Source of the DNA: Anaerolineaceae bacterium UBA4781
GTDB taxonomy: Bacteria; Chloroflexota; Anaerolineae; Anaerolineales; Anaerolineaceae
Assembly: GCA_002403105.1 (NCBI GenBank)
Contig: DHHD01000072.1
Location: forward strand, 1-28,871
Direction: 5' to 3'
Length of the DNA stretch: 28,871 nucleotides
The notes below the pieces were generated by a model. That model was not told the origin of the DNA. It saw only the letters and a list, made by a program, of their open reading frames with translations, and searched no databases. Of the stretch, positions 13,379 to 22,422 are shown piece after piece. The first letter of the stretch is position 1, and every line of letters starts with the position of its first letter. The position numbers and the translations under genes were made by a program.

Positions 13379-14478
13379 GAATTCTGCTTCATCTCCACTG
13401 ACATGGCTTTCCGCCTCCGGTTGCGATTGACCGATAGCAGCCGTGGCAAAACCTGCTGGTAGAAAAAATACAACCCTTTTCTGGCAGGGAAATCCCATGC
13501 GCCAATGGTTCGCTGCACTTCCCCCCCCAATCCTTGCTTGAAGCGAAAAACGTTCCATAAGCGGTCTGATTCATTGAAATCATCAGGTGCGCCCCACAGA
13601 TCATAGACCGTGCAACCTTTGCTCTTTGCAAAACGCATGGCTTCCCATTGCAGTAAATAATTGGGCATTTTTTCTTTATGCTGATTAGTAGACATCCCAT
13701 AAAAATACCAGGCTCGTTTGCCAACATAGAATAGAAAAAGACCGGCTATGGCTTCCCCATCTGCTTCAGCGATAAAACCTCTTGCCATATCTTGCTCGTG
13801 AAAGAGGTTCCAAACATCCAGATAATACTCCTGTTCGCGGATGATGAATCCATCCCGCGTCGAAGTTTCCAGATACATTTGATAGATCAGTGGGAAATCG
13901 TTTGGTTCTGCTATACGCACCCGCACTCCCTTTTTCTGAGCCAGGCGAATGTTATAGCGCGTTTTTTGTTTCATGGCTGCCAGCATCTCATCTTCCGGGC
14001 GTTCCAGATTGAGAATCACCGTATTACGAAATTGAATTTGGTCGCTGGAGAATATCCAGCCATGTCTTTTCAGATCGTTTTGAAATTCAATTGCGTCTTC
14101 GGAGATCTTTTCATCCAATTCTCTTGGCATTCCCATCGCTGTTACGATTTCGGGATCGATCTTGAGAAATACTGTTTTTTGTTCTTTAGCATATATTTGC
14201 AGATCACTGAGAACTTTTTGCTGGATAGGTTTGTCCAGATTCATAAAGAGCGGCCCGCGGGGTGAATAACAAATGCGAACCGATACCTTTCCGCGTAAAA
14301 AAGACATGCATCGCAGAAGGAGCATACTGGCAGCTTGAATTTGACCGGCTTCATCTTTCCAAACCAGAAAATCTTTTTTCCAGCCATATTTCTCTTTGAT
14401 CTCGCCCCATTCCCAGGTTTGTAAAAAATGCGGGGTTGGAAAGCTCAATACGATCTCATTCCAGGTTTTACGATCCAA
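13375..14478 (-). CDS. FemAB/GNAT-type peptidyltransferase, paralogue 1
   Basis: A 367-residue double-GNAT protein of the FemABX/peptidoglycan-bridge family, which transfers amino acids from aminoacyl-tRNA (or related acyl donors) to cell-wall precursors. Markers are HFLQTWEWGEIK at the N-terminus, MKQKTRYNIRLAQKKGV in the centre, GKRAWYFYGMSTNQHKEKMPNYLLQWEAM in the second GNAT domain, then DLWGAPDD and the FKxGxGGE strand. It lacks the coiled-coil arm of staphylococcal FemA. I choose TTG 14478, which has AAGG six bases upstream and overlaps the Nudix stop by 11 bases. TTG 14505 is possible but has no ribosome-binding site. It is clearly paralogous to the gene at 14989-15972. The last codons overlap the next gene by ATGA. 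Confidence 0.88.
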   Translation of the reverse strand: MDRKTWNEIVLSFPTPHFLQTWEWGEIKEKYGWKKDFLVWKDEAGQIQAASMLLLRCMSFLRGKVSVRICYSPRGPLFMNLDKPIQQKVLSDLQIYAKEQKTVFLKIDPEIVTAMGMPRELDEKISEDAIEFQNDLKRHGWIFSSDQIQFRNTVILNLERPEDEMLAAMKQKTRYNIRLAQKKGVRVRIAEPNDFPLIYQMYLETSTRDGFIIREQEYYLDVWNLFHEQDMARGFIAEADGEAIAGLFLFYVGKRAWYFYGMSTNQHKEKMPNYLLQWEAMRFAKSKGCTVYDLWGAPDDFNESDRLWNVFRFKQGLGGEVQRTIGAWDFPARKGLYFFYQQVLPRLLSVNRNRRRKAMSVEMKQNS

Positions 14479-14989
14479 TAGAAACCTTGCCTTCTTTTTC
14501 TTCAATCCATTGTTGGATCGCCAGCGAATGGCTTGATCCTGCTAATTGCAGTGCTTGAATCTCTGTAGGCAGAAAGAAATCTACATTGGTGGATTCATTG
14601 CTGTTGCGCAGAACGCCATTGATACGTTCGGCATTATACAAAATCAAGATGCCATTTCCACGTGGATCATCCTGGTACATGCTGATGCTGCGCAAACTTT
14701 TTATGGAAACGGTTAATCCTGTTTCTTCCTTCGCTTCTCGCTGAGCGCCGATCAATGGATCTTCATCAACCTCGATAAATCCCGCCGGCAGATACCAGTA
14801 GCCTTTCCATGGTTCCAATGCTCTTTGTACCAGCAGCAGTTTGCTTTGGTCTTCCAGTAAAACGCCAGCGGATACTTTTAATTGGGGATAGTAGATCCAA
14901 TCACAACGCGGGCAAGCCAAACGGGGACGATTCTCAAGGATCCGTTCCTGCAGTTCTTCTCCACATAATAAACAGTGGTATGTCACCAT
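14468..14989 (-). CDS. Nudix hydrolase with N-terminal zinc ribbon
   Basis: A 173-residue protein. Residues 6-29 hold two CxxC pairs (C6, C9, C26, C29), the zinc ribbon seen in NudC-like NADH/NAD pyrophosphatases. The Nudix box is perfect: G70, E76, R84, E85, E88, E89 and G91 in GX5EX7REUXEEXGU. The GYWYLPAGFIE entry strand is typical. The family hydrolyses nucleoside diphosphates linked to another moiety; the substrate here is unknown, and the NADH-specific SQPWPFPxS motif is absent. It starts with TAATG, sharing one base with the stop of FemAB paralogue 2, and overlaps FemAB paralogue 1. A role in hydrolysing a nucleotide-linked envelope precursor would fit its neighbours but is inference. 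Confidence 0.92.
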   Translation of the reverse strand: MVTYHCLLCGEELQERILENRPRLACPRCDWIYYPQLKVSAGVLLEDQSKLLLVQRALEPWKGYWYLPAGFIEVDEDPLIGAQREAKEETGLTVSIKSLRSISMYQDDPRGNGILILYNAERINGVLRNSNESTNVDFFLPTEIQALQLAGSSHSLAIQQWIEEKEGKVSIGS

Positions 14990-15972
14990 TAAGATCCCTT
15001 ATGCATATATGCCAGATAAGCCAGGTATATTGGTTTGTTATAAATTCTATCCCAAGCTCCGGCTGTGCGTTTGATCTCCCCGCCATAGCCGCGTTTGAAG
15101 CGATACACTCCCCACAGCCCCTCACTGCGCGAGGTAAAGTCTTTTTCCAAAATCTCTTCTGTCGCATCCGGAATGCCCCACAGATCATATTCTTCACACC
15201 CCTGTCCTTTTGCCCACTGTATGGCAGCCCACTGCAGTAAATAGGTCGGCATGCGGTTGCGTTCTTGATCATTGGAAGCCCCGTATAGATACCAGGCACG
15301 TTTTCCCTGTTTGAAAACCATCAAACCAGCCAGCGCATTAGCTCCATACATTGCCAGCAACAAAGTACACAATTCATCCGGTTTGAAAAGATCATAAGCA
15401 CGCTGATAGTAAGCATCTTCATGGATCCCGAAAGCATCCCGTTCTCCGGTAGCACGCATGAGTTCATTAAAAACATCCACCCGGTCGCTCTCGATGATCT
15501 GGATTTCTTTTTTCTCAGCCAGGCGAATGTTGTAGCGCGTTTTTTGTTTCATGCGTTCTAACCATTCTTCTTCTGTCCCCAACAATGAAAGTACGATCGT
15601 CTGCCGGGGTTGGACGGGGCGAGCACCTGCGTTAAAACCTGGAAAATGTTTTTGGAGAGTATCGTTTTCACTTTCCCATTGATCTGGCTCTACTTTCAAA
15701 AATACGATATGCTCTTTTTTGCAGAAATCATCCAATTCTGGCCACATGGATTCCCAATTCGTCCCTACCGGTCCTTTGGGAATATACGCCAGGTTGAATC
15801 CTAAGAAAATGTTCTTCACAAGCACCAATGCACCGCACTGATCGCCGATGAAGTAATATGGTTTCCAACCAAAATCAGCTTTTAATGATCCCCACTGTGC
15901 ACTTTGGAGAATATGTGCCTGGGGATGTTGCTGAATAAATCTCCGCCATTCCAATTCACTGACAAAACTCAT
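14989..15972 (-). CDS. FemAB/GNAT-type peptidyltransferase, paralogue 2
   Basis: A 327-residue FemAB-family protein with the same landmarks as paralogue 1: HILQSAQWGSLKADFGW, AYIPKGPVG, MKQKTRYNIRLAEKKEI, GKRAWYLYGASNDQERNRMPTYLLQWAAI, DLWGIPD and FKRGYGGEIKRTAGAWD. The likely function is adding an amino acid to the peptidoglycan stem or cross-bridge, or to a polyprenyl-linked intermediate, using aminoacyl-tRNA. Compared with paralogue 1 it lacks the basic C-terminal tail and has a short insertion (EEILEKDFTSRS) after the DLWG motif. Its ATG overlaps the dehydratase stop by ATGA, and its stop shares a base with the Nudix start. Such tight packing indicates co-translation with the envelope genes. 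Confidence 0.88.
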   Translation of the reverse strand: MSFVSELEWRRFIQQHPQAHILQSAQWGSLKADFGWKPYYFIGDQCGALVLVKNIFLGFNLAYIPKGPVGTNWESMWPELDDFCKKEHIVFLKVEPDQWESENDTLQKHFPGFNAGARPVQPRQTIVLSLLGTEEEWLERMKQKTRYNIRLAEKKEIQIIESDRVDVFNELMRATGERDAFGIHEDAYYQRAYDLFKPDELCTLLLAMYGANALAGLMVFKQGKRAWYLYGASNDQERNRMPTYLLQWAAIQWAKGQGCEEYDLWGIPDATEEILEKDFTSRSEGLWGVYRFKRGYGGEIKRTAGAWDRIYNKPIYLAYLAYMHKGS

Positions 15973-17864
15973 GAGTCAATCGCCGTAATATGAATGGATT
16001 GGGAACTGCGCACGGTGGCACCGGGAATAACCTTATCAAGGAGGGAGAGAATTTTATCCTTTTCACCAGCTTGTGCCAGAGAAAGTAACTTATCCACAGT
16101 ACTCAGTAATGCTTTCCCCTTGAGTTGATCCTGACCTTCTTCATAGAAAACATCAGGGTGTGGGGTTTTCCCAAATTTTCTGCCATCGTTCCACAATTCC
16201 TCGCTTAGTTTTTCACCTTCGCGCACTCCGGTAAAAACGATCTCAATATCACGTTCGGGTTCCAGCCCTGAAAGGCGGATGAGATCTTCTGCCAGGTCAA
16301 CAATGCGTACCTGCTCACCCATATTAAGGATGAACGTTTCCCCACCCTCTCCCATGCCTGCAGTTTGCAGCACCAGATAGACCGCTTCGGGAATGGTCAT
16401 AAAATAACGTTTCATATCTTTATGGGTAATAGTGACCGGCCCACCTTTCGCAATTTGACGCTTAAAGAGCGGAACCACACTGCCCCGGCTGCCCAATACA
16501 TTTCCAAAGCGTACAACAGTATAGGGGCTGCCCGATCGTTTTGCTGCATCAATGACCATCATTTCTGCTATGCGTTTGGTTGCTCCCATGACATTCACCG
16601 GGCGAATCGCTTTATCGGTAGAGACCAGGACAAACCGTTTTACATGATTCGCAAGTGAAATATCCAGTAAGTTTTTTGTACCACCGATATTATTTAAAAC
16701 ACATTCATCCACATTATTTTCCATCAATGGGACGTGCTTGTGGGCTGCTGCGTGAAAAACGACATCCGGTCTTTTCTCTTGAAAAATTCGTTCGATGCGG
16801 TCATGATCGCGAATATCGGCAATAACCGTTTGAATATCCAATTCCGGAAATTGTTCATTGATCGCAAGGTAAGCTTCGAAGATGGCGTTTTCTCCATGCC
16901 CGAGCATGATCAAGGTTTTAGGTTGCCAGCGCGCGATCTGTCGGCACAATTCACTTCCGATCGATCCACCTGCACCAGTAACCAGCACTTTTTTATCTTT
17001 GAGGATCAAACCCACCTGATCATCATTGATATGAGTGGGTTGCCTGCGTAAAAGGTCAGCAATATCCACATCTCTTAATCGTGAAACACCTACCATTCCA
17101 CCCAGAAGTTCATATAATCCAGGCATGGTGCGATAGGTGATGTTGCGTTTGCGGCAGAGGTTAGTTATTTCACGAATGGTCTTGCCGGGTGCGCTGGGAA
17201 TGGCAATGATGACTTCATCCACCCGGTGAAAGGATAGGATCTTTGGTAAACTCTTGATCTCTCCAAAAACCGGGATGCCGTGAATGGTTTTTCCTTTTTT
17301 TTCAAGATTATCATCCAGAAAACCGATCGGGCGCATCGCAAGCTGGGGATTTCGTTGAAGTTCTTTCACGATCATTGCCCCCGCATCCCCGGCTCCAATA
17401 ACCAGGATTTGTTTTACAGTTTCAGGCTTTTTGGGAGATACCGAACGCTTTACGCTCTCTGAAAATATTCGGAACGAAAAACGCTGCCCGCCGACCATTA
17501 AAAGTGATAATATCCAATCAATGACCAATACAGAACGGGGGAAGGAATAAAAAACTTGTCCATATAAGAAGAAATACATGGGAACCGAAACAAGGATAGA
17601 AGCTGCGGTTACTGCAAAGAAGATCAATTTGATCTCAGGAATGCTGGCATACACCCACATGCGGCGGTACAGTCCAAATAAGTAGTACACAATGGGTTTG
17701 ATGATCAAAGCCAGTCCGGTCATCCATAGCAGTGAGTATAAATAAGTATCAAAGATCTCAAATAATTCCAAGCGTAATATGTACGCCCCTAGAATGGAAA
17801 TTGGGATAATAAGAATATCAGTAATTAAGATATGTCGATTGCGAAGTATAAATTTGCCTTTCAC
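15969..17864 (-). CDS. CapD/WbpM/PglF-type membrane nucleotide-sugar 4,6-dehydratase
   Basis: A 631-residue polysaccharide-biosynthesis protein. Four hydrophobic helices fill the first ~130 residues, a CoA-binding-like Rossmann domain follows (VIGAGDAGAM, about 155-165), then an extended-SDR catalytic domain. The SDR has TGAGGSIG (296-303) for NAD(P), STDKA (415-419) and MGATKR (426-431), where Met replaces the usual Tyr and Lys430 is the catalytic partner, as in WbpM and PglF. It should convert a UDP-N-acetylhexosamine to its 4-keto-6-deoxy form on the cytoplasmic face, the first step to N-acetylated deoxy or amino sugars. The GTG start at 17864 has a GGGGAG site six bases upstream and follows the previous stop by one base. 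A TTG at 17885 is less likely. Confidence 0.92.
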   Translation of the reverse strand: MKGKFILRNRHILITDILIIPISILGAYILRLELFEIFDTYLYSLLWMTGLALIIKPIVYYLFGLYRRMWVYASIPEIKLIFFAVTAASILVSVPMYFFLYGQVFYSFPRSVLVIDWILSLLMVGGQRFSFRIFSESVKRSVSPKKPETVKQILVIGAGDAGAMIVKELQRNPQLAMRPIGFLDDNLEKKGKTIHGIPVFGEIKSLPKILSFHRVDEVIIAIPSAPGKTIREITNLCRKRNITYRTMPGLYELLGGMVGVSRLRDVDIADLLRRQPTHINDDQVGLILKDKKVLVTGAGGSIGSELCRQIARWQPKTLIMLGHGENAIFEAYLAINEQFPELDIQTVIADIRDHDRIERIFQEKRPDVVFHAAAHKHVPLMENNVDECVLNNIGGTKNLLDISLANHVKRFVLVSTDKAIRPVNVMGATKRIAEMMVIDAAKRSGSPYTVVRFGNVLGSRGSVVPLFKRQIAKGGPVTITHKDMKRYFMTIPEAVYLVLQTAGMGEGGETFILNMGEQVRIVDLAEDLIRLSGLEPERDIEIVFTGVREGEKLSEELWNDGRKFGKTPHPDVFYEEGQDQLKGKALLSTVDKLLSLAQAGEKDKILSLLDKVIPGATVRSSQSIHITAIDS

Positions 17865-17865
17865 G

Positions 17866-19290
17866 CTATACTCCCCGCAATCCAATAACCTGCCCCATTG
17901 TTCGCATGATGATGTTGATATCCAGCCAAATATTGCGATGTTTTATATAAAAGAGGTCATACTCCAGTTTAATGGCTGATTCTTCTACATTAGAAGCATA
18001 ATGGTAATTGATCTGTGCCCATCCGGTCATCCCCGGCTTAACAAACAAGCGCGCCCGGTAAAATGGGATCTCTTCCTGAAGCTGATTAACGAATTCCGGT
18101 CGTTCCGCTCTTGGTCCGACCATCGAAATATCTCCTCTTAGAATATTGATGAATTGTGGAAGTTCATCCAGATGGCTGCGCCGTAAAAATCTTCCTACTT
18201 TTGTTACGCGTTCATCATTTTCAACTGCCAGCCTTGCAATGCCATCTTCCTCTGCATCCTGGCGCATGGTACGGAATTTTAACAATACAAAAGGTTTTCC
18301 GTTAATTCCCACCCGTTCTTGTCTGTATAAAAATGGTTGTCCACCATCCAGATAGATCACCAGGGCAATAATAGGTGTTAAAACAACCAGTAGGATTAAT
18401 CCTACACTGGCGATAAAAATATCCAAAATTCGTTTTAATGCATCATAGCCAGATGTGGAACGCGCATGGTCAACAAATGAACGCAAGATCCAATCGTCTT
18501 CAAGTAAAAAAATGGGAACGCGTCCGATCAATTCTTCATAGAGAATAGGCATCGTTGTGATCTCAATGCCGTTTTCTTTCGCCTGCAAAATAGCGTTGAA
18601 GGTTTCTGGTGACATTTCTCCCGAAATAGAAAAGATCAGGTCGGTAATATGTTCTTTATTGATGATATCCAATAGATTATTACTATCCCCCATCACCAAC
18701 AGACCTTGAATATCTTTTCCAACCTTTTTTTTATCGTCATCAATGAACCCAACCAGATTAAAGGGGGAGGGCCAGATGTTTTTTATAATGGTAGCCATCG
18801 TACAGCCTGACCGTCCCGCTCCGATGATAAGCACCCTGCGTAAAAATGTGGGTGCGGTGAATACACTGATATAAACATTGCGCCATATGAGCGTCAATAT
18901 GGATACACAACCAATAAAAGCCGCAACTCCACGACGGGGAAGTGTGTTGGGTTCTGCAATAAAAAAGATTACCAAGTACAGAATGGTTGATACGACCGTC
19001 GCAATGAGAATACCCTGAATGGTATCCCGGCGGCTGCCGGCTTTTCGCACATTATACAGATCAAGGATCAAGATCATCCAGAAAATGGGCAACAGATAAA
19101 ACCAGACTGGTGGTCGCTCACGAATGAACTGTAATGAAAAGCTGATCCATTGGTCCTTCTGTGCCCAGATATAAAGTGCAATGAATAGTGAGATCACGCT
19201 GATACACAGGTCACCAAAGATCAGGGTCCACTGGCGTTCATGGGTTTTCATTAACCAGCGTGTATGTTTTGTACTTAGTGTGTTTGCCAT
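17866..19290 (-). CDS. Polyprenyl-phosphate sugar-1-phosphate transferase
   Basis: A 474-residue initiating enzyme for exopolysaccharide or glycan assembly that moves a sugar-1-phosphate from a UDP-sugar to undecaprenyl phosphate. Four N-terminal helices (to about residue 125) and a CoA-binding-like domain (VLIIGAGRSGCTM) precede one more hydrophobic segment. The C-terminal bacterial sugar transferase domain follows, with GKPFVLLKFRTM, DELPQFINILRGDISMVGPRAERPEF, KPGMTGWAQIN and LEYDLFYIKHRN. These are the hallmarks of the WbaP/CpsE group, and the length fits. The sugar is not predictable, though the adjacent dehydratase suggests a modified HexNAc or its precursor. It starts 20 bases downstream of the GT2 stop. 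Confidence 0.95.
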   Translation of the reverse strand: MANTLSTKHTRWLMKTHERQWTLIFGDLCISVISLFIALYIWAQKDQWISFSLQFIRERPPVWFYLLPIFWMILILDLYNVRKAGSRRDTIQGILIATVVSTILYLVIFFIAEPNTLPRRGVAAFIGCVSILTLIWRNVYISVFTAPTFLRRVLIIGAGRSGCTMATIIKNIWPSPFNLVGFIDDDKKKVGKDIQGLLVMGDSNNLLDIINKEHITDLIFSISGEMSPETFNAILQAKENGIEITTMPILYEELIGRVPIFLLEDDWILRSFVDHARSTSGYDALKRILDIFIASVGLILLVVLTPIIALVIYLDGGQPFLYRQERVGINGKPFVLLKFRTMRQDAEEDGIARLAVENDERVTKVGRFLRRSHLDELPQFINILRGDISMVGPRAERPEFVNQLQEEIPFYRARLFVKPGMTGWAQINYHYASNVEESAIKLEYDLFYIKHRNIWLDINIIMRTMGQVIGLRGV

Positions 19291-19310
19291 ATCGAATATA
19301 TTGTACTCAA

Positions 19311-20309
19311 TTATTGTCTTGTAATCGCACTGATGAGAAAACCCAGTCCCCAGGAAAAATGCATGGTGATGATGGCAGCCGGTAACCCCAAAACTAGAGC
19401 CGGTTCCTTTTTCTTCAATGCCTCCCGAATGCTGGCTGCAAGCAGGATTAGTAAATAAACACCCAGAATAGTTAAGGTACTGAACGCTGCAAATTTACTA
19501 AATAGAGAGAGAATAAGACCAATGCTGATAACAAACACAAATAGGGGTGGTAAAGCCTGGCGCCAGCGCAATGTCTTCGGATACCGTTTCAACATCTGCA
19601 ATTTCCAGAACCCATACCGCCAATACTGTTTTGCCAATTCCTTGAGATTCTTGCGAGCAAAATAAATACAACGGATGGTTGGATCAAACCAGATCTTTCC
19701 ACCGGTTTTTCTTATTCGTACGTTGAATTCATAGTCTTCGTTGGTTAGCAGACTTTCGTCAAACCCACCGATATGGAAGAATAGATCCCGCCGGAATGAT
19801 CCAAAGGGGACGGTATCCACTTCACCCATTTGATCAGAATAACGATAGCGGGCATCCCCCACTCCTAAGGGATGAGCTGCAGCCGCAGCAATTGCTCTTG
19901 CGATGGATGTGTCTGCTCCGGGTTTGATTTCCCACGCTCCACCCACATTCTCACCTTTTCCATTTTCCAAATTCCGAATGCAGATGGAAATATAATTAGG
20001 ATATGGTACCGAATGCGCATCCAGCCGTACCAGATATTCACCACATGCCGCGGCAGCCGCAGCATTGACCGCCGCCGGAATGGTCCGTTTCGGATTATCC
20101 ACCACTTTGATTCTCAATAGAGAGTGATCATCAGCAAATTCTGAGATTTTCTCTCTCGTTTTGTCTTGAGAAAGTGCATCCGCAATAATGACTTCAATAT
20201 TTTTAATTGGAAAATCTTGTTTTAAGATCGCATCCAACAAGAGTTGGATCGTACTTTCTTCGTTATAGCAGGGTATGATAATGGATACTTTTTTATCAGT
20301 GATGGTCAT
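19311..20309 (-). CDS. Family 2 glycosyltransferase with C-terminal membrane helices (ExoA-like)
   Basis: A 332-residue GT-A enzyme. The N-terminal VSIIIPCYNEE strand and IADALSQDKT segment bind the nucleotide sugar. RLDAHS (about 93-98) occupies the DxD metal site. TNEDYEFNVR supplies the catalytic ED. WRYGFWKLQMLKRYP is a QxxRW-like segment, and three hydrophobic helices follow (about residues 255-325). The layout resembles succinoglycan ExoA, which adds a sugar to a polyprenyl-diphosphate-linked oligosaccharide. It follows the histidine kinase gene after five bases and precedes the phosphosugar transferase by 20 bases, linking sensing and glycan assembly in one unit. Confidence 0.91.
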   Translation of the reverse strand: MTITDKKVSIIIPCYNEESTIQLLLDAILKQDFPIKNIEVIIADALSQDKTREKISEFADDHSLLRIKVVDNPKRTIPAAVNAAAAAACGEYLVRLDAHSVPYPNYISICIRNLENGKGENVGGAWEIKPGADTSIARAIAAAAAHPLGVGDARYRYSDQMGEVDTVPFGSFRRDLFFHIGGFDESLLTNEDYEFNVRIRKTGGKIWFDPTIRCIYFARKNLKELAKQYWRYGFWKLQMLKRYPKTLRWRQALPPLFVFVISIGLILSLFSKFAAFSTLTILGVYLLILLAASIREALKKKEPALVLGLPAAIITMHFSWGLGFLISAITRQ

Positions 20310-20314
20310 GGGTA

Positions 20315-21721
20315 TTAATTCTTATTCATAGTAATTGGAAGCTTTACATAAAAAGCGCTTCCTTCATCCGGGCTGCTTTCAACCCAGATGGTTCCATGGT
20401 GAGATTGGATGATCTCTCGTGCAATGGATAATCCTAAACCAAAACCTTTCTTTTTTCCATACTTTCGTGATGCATCGATCTGATAGAAACGCTCAAATAT
20501 TTTTTCGCGTTCCGATTTAGAGATACCAATGCCAGAATCTTTTACACAAATGAGAATGCTGTTTTCTTCTATTTTTGCTGAGATCTCAACTTTCCCGTTA
20601 ACACCAGTATATTTTAAAGCATTATCAATAAGGTTTGAAAACACCTGTGCTAGTCGGTCTCCATCCCCTAAAACGATTCCATTTGAAATCTGCCCCATTG
20701 AAAGGGTGACGCCCTGCTGTTCAGCCTGCAAAGAGAATTTATCCATCATATTTCCCAGTAGATCGCGGATAGAGATCTCTTCCTGCTGCATATTGGCAGT
20801 CCCGGCTTCCAAGCGTACTAACATCAGCAGATCCATCATCAAGCGGTGCAGCCGGTTTGTCTCGATCAGGATCACACTGGCAGCTTTATCAACTTCCTTT
20901 TTTGATTTCACCGTTCCATCCAGGATCGCTTGTGCGAAGCCTTGAATGGAGGTTAATGGAGTTTTGAATTCATGAGAAACATTGGCAATGAATTCCCGCT
21001 GCGATCGTGAACTGGCTGTGATTTTCTTGCTCATCAGATTAAACGTATTTGCCAACCGCCGTACTTCTCTAGGACCTTTCAACGGGATTTCGATGAGATC
21101 ACCTTCCGATAGCGCTTTTGCTGATTGTGACATTTGTTTTAATGGAAGCGCGATCCAGTTGCTGATGATCAGGCTGATAAAAAAAGCAAACACGATGACG
21201 ATCAAACTAGCTTGCATCACCGGTCCCATAAACTCATCCTTTACGATCGTGCTGAAACTGAAGATCGGTTTAGCGACTGCAGTGAGCAAAATATAAGTAT
21301 CGTCGAGGGCACGAACTCTGTAAAACCAATCATTGCCTTGAGTATCTTGAAATTGATCCGTCTCTGTCGTCATGGAATTCTGCAGATCAATCTGGGTCGT
21401 CATGTTCCGCAGTACAGAATCATTATCTGGAATGGTGGATGTAAGGAAGCTCCCTTCTTTATCCACTATCGCTGCCTGGATAGTTGTGTCCCCCGTTTCA
21501 TCGGAAAAAGCTAATAAAAAACGGTCAGATTGCAGGTCCGCCAGCGGTTCTAGGCGTCTCGCCCATAATTCGGTTGTAATCTCTAATTCATTGATCGCCT
21601 GTCGGTAAAGTAAAGGGCTCTCGCGTAAGGTAATGATCAACGCAAACATTACTACTGCCACAACCATGAGAACGATCAGGGCGTAAGTTAACCACAATCG
21701 GGAACGCAGAGAGTTAAACAT
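20315..21721 (-). CDS. Membrane sensor histidine kinase (HAMP-HisKA-HATPase)
   Basis: A 468-residue kinase. Helix 1 (10-31), an extracytoplasmic sensor region of about 135 residues with no recognised domain, helix 2 (168-189) and a HAMP linker (about 185-238) come first. The dimerisation domain carries the phospho-acceptor His250 in FIANVSHEFKTPLTSIQGF. The ATPase boxes are FSNLIDNALKYTG (N), DSGIGIS (G1), FERFYQ (F) and GFGLGLSIARE (G2). It autophosphorylates and passes the phosphate to the response regulator just upstream, whose stop overlaps its ATG by eight bases. The position in front of glycan and FemAB genes suggests it senses envelope state and controls this unit. Confidence 0.96.
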   Translation of the reverse strand: MFNSLRSRLWLTYALIVLMVVAVVMFALIITLRESPLLYRQAINELEITTELWARRLEPLADLQSDRFLLAFSDETGDTTIQAAIVDKEGSFLTSTIPDNDSVLRNMTTQIDLQNSMTTETDQFQDTQGNDWFYRVRALDDTYILLTAVAKPIFSFSTIVKDEFMGPVMQASLIVIVFAFFISLIISNWIALPLKQMSQSAKALSEGDLIEIPLKGPREVRRLANTFNLMSKKITASSRSQREFIANVSHEFKTPLTSIQGFAQAILDGTVKSKKEVDKAASVILIETNRLHRLMMDLLMLVRLEAGTANMQQEEISIRDLLGNMMDKFSLQAEQQGVTLSMGQISNGIVLGDGDRLAQVFSNLIDNALKYTGVNGKVEISAKIEENSILICVKDSGIGISKSEREKIFERFYQIDASRKYGKKKGFGLGLSIAREIIQSHHGTIWVESSPDEGSAFYVKLPITMNKN

Positions 21722-22400
21722 CGGTAATCAGTTTATACCCTATTCCAGTAACAGTTTCGATTTTCACCTGGCTTTTTTGGATCTTTCGGCGTATTTGGGC
21801 AATATGTACATCCACAGTGCGGGTTTGTCCATAGAAATCGAAACCCCACGCCAAACTCAATAATTGCTCGCGTTTAAATGTCCAGCCCGGTTTTTCCACC
21901 AGGATCTTGAGTAATTCAAATTCTTGCGTCCGCAGTTCCACCAGTGTCTTACCGATATGTACTTCTCTACGGTCAAGATCAACTTCAAGATCTCCTACAC
22001 GTAGCATTCCGTAATATCCGCTATCCATTTTCTCTTGTCTGCGCAGTACGGCTTTTACCCGTGCAACCAGCTCACGCGGGTTGAATGGTTTTGTCAGATA
22101 ATCATCTGCACCCAATTCAAGTCCCAGGATTTTATCGATATCATCATCGCGTGCGGTCAGCATGATGATGGGTATATGATTATTTTCGGCACGAATGGTT
22201 TTGCAAACTTCGAATCCATCCATGCGGGGCAGCATGATATCCAGAACGATCAGCGCCGGCTTAAGTTGGCGGGTGCTCTGGATCGCTTCTATCCCATCCC
22301 ATACTCCTTCAACCCTATACCCCTCTTGCTCGAGGTACATGCGAGTAATATCTTGAATATTCTCTTCATCATCCACAACCAGGATCAAACCACCTGCCAT
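21714..22400 (-). CDS. OmpR/PhoB-family response regulator
   Basis: A 228-residue two-domain regulator. The receiver has the acidic pair D10-D11, the phospho-acceptor D54 in IVLDIMLPRMDGFE, a TARDD switch Thr and the conserved Lys in DDYLTKPFNP. The winged-helix DNA-binding domain contains the ELRTQEFELLKILVEKPGWTF and RTVDVHIAQIRRKI segments of the OmpR class. A GGAG site lies seven bases before the ATG. It is paired with the following histidine kinase and follows the RidA gene by 22 bases. Autoregulation of the whole unit is likely but no operator repeats were identified. Confidence 0.96.
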   Translation of the reverse strand: MAGGLILVVDDEENIQDITRMYLEQEGYRVEGVWDGIEAIQSTRQLKPALIVLDIMLPRMDGFEVCKTIRAENNHIPIIMLTARDDDIDKILGLELGADDYLTKPFNPRELVARVKAVLRRQEKMDSGYYGMLRVGDLEVDLDRREVHIGKTLVELRTQEFELLKILVEKPGWTFKREQLLSLAWGFDFYGQTRTVDVHIAQIRRKIQKSQVKIETVTGIGYKLITDV

Positions 22401-22422
22401 GGCATAGCTCCATTTTTAAGAA

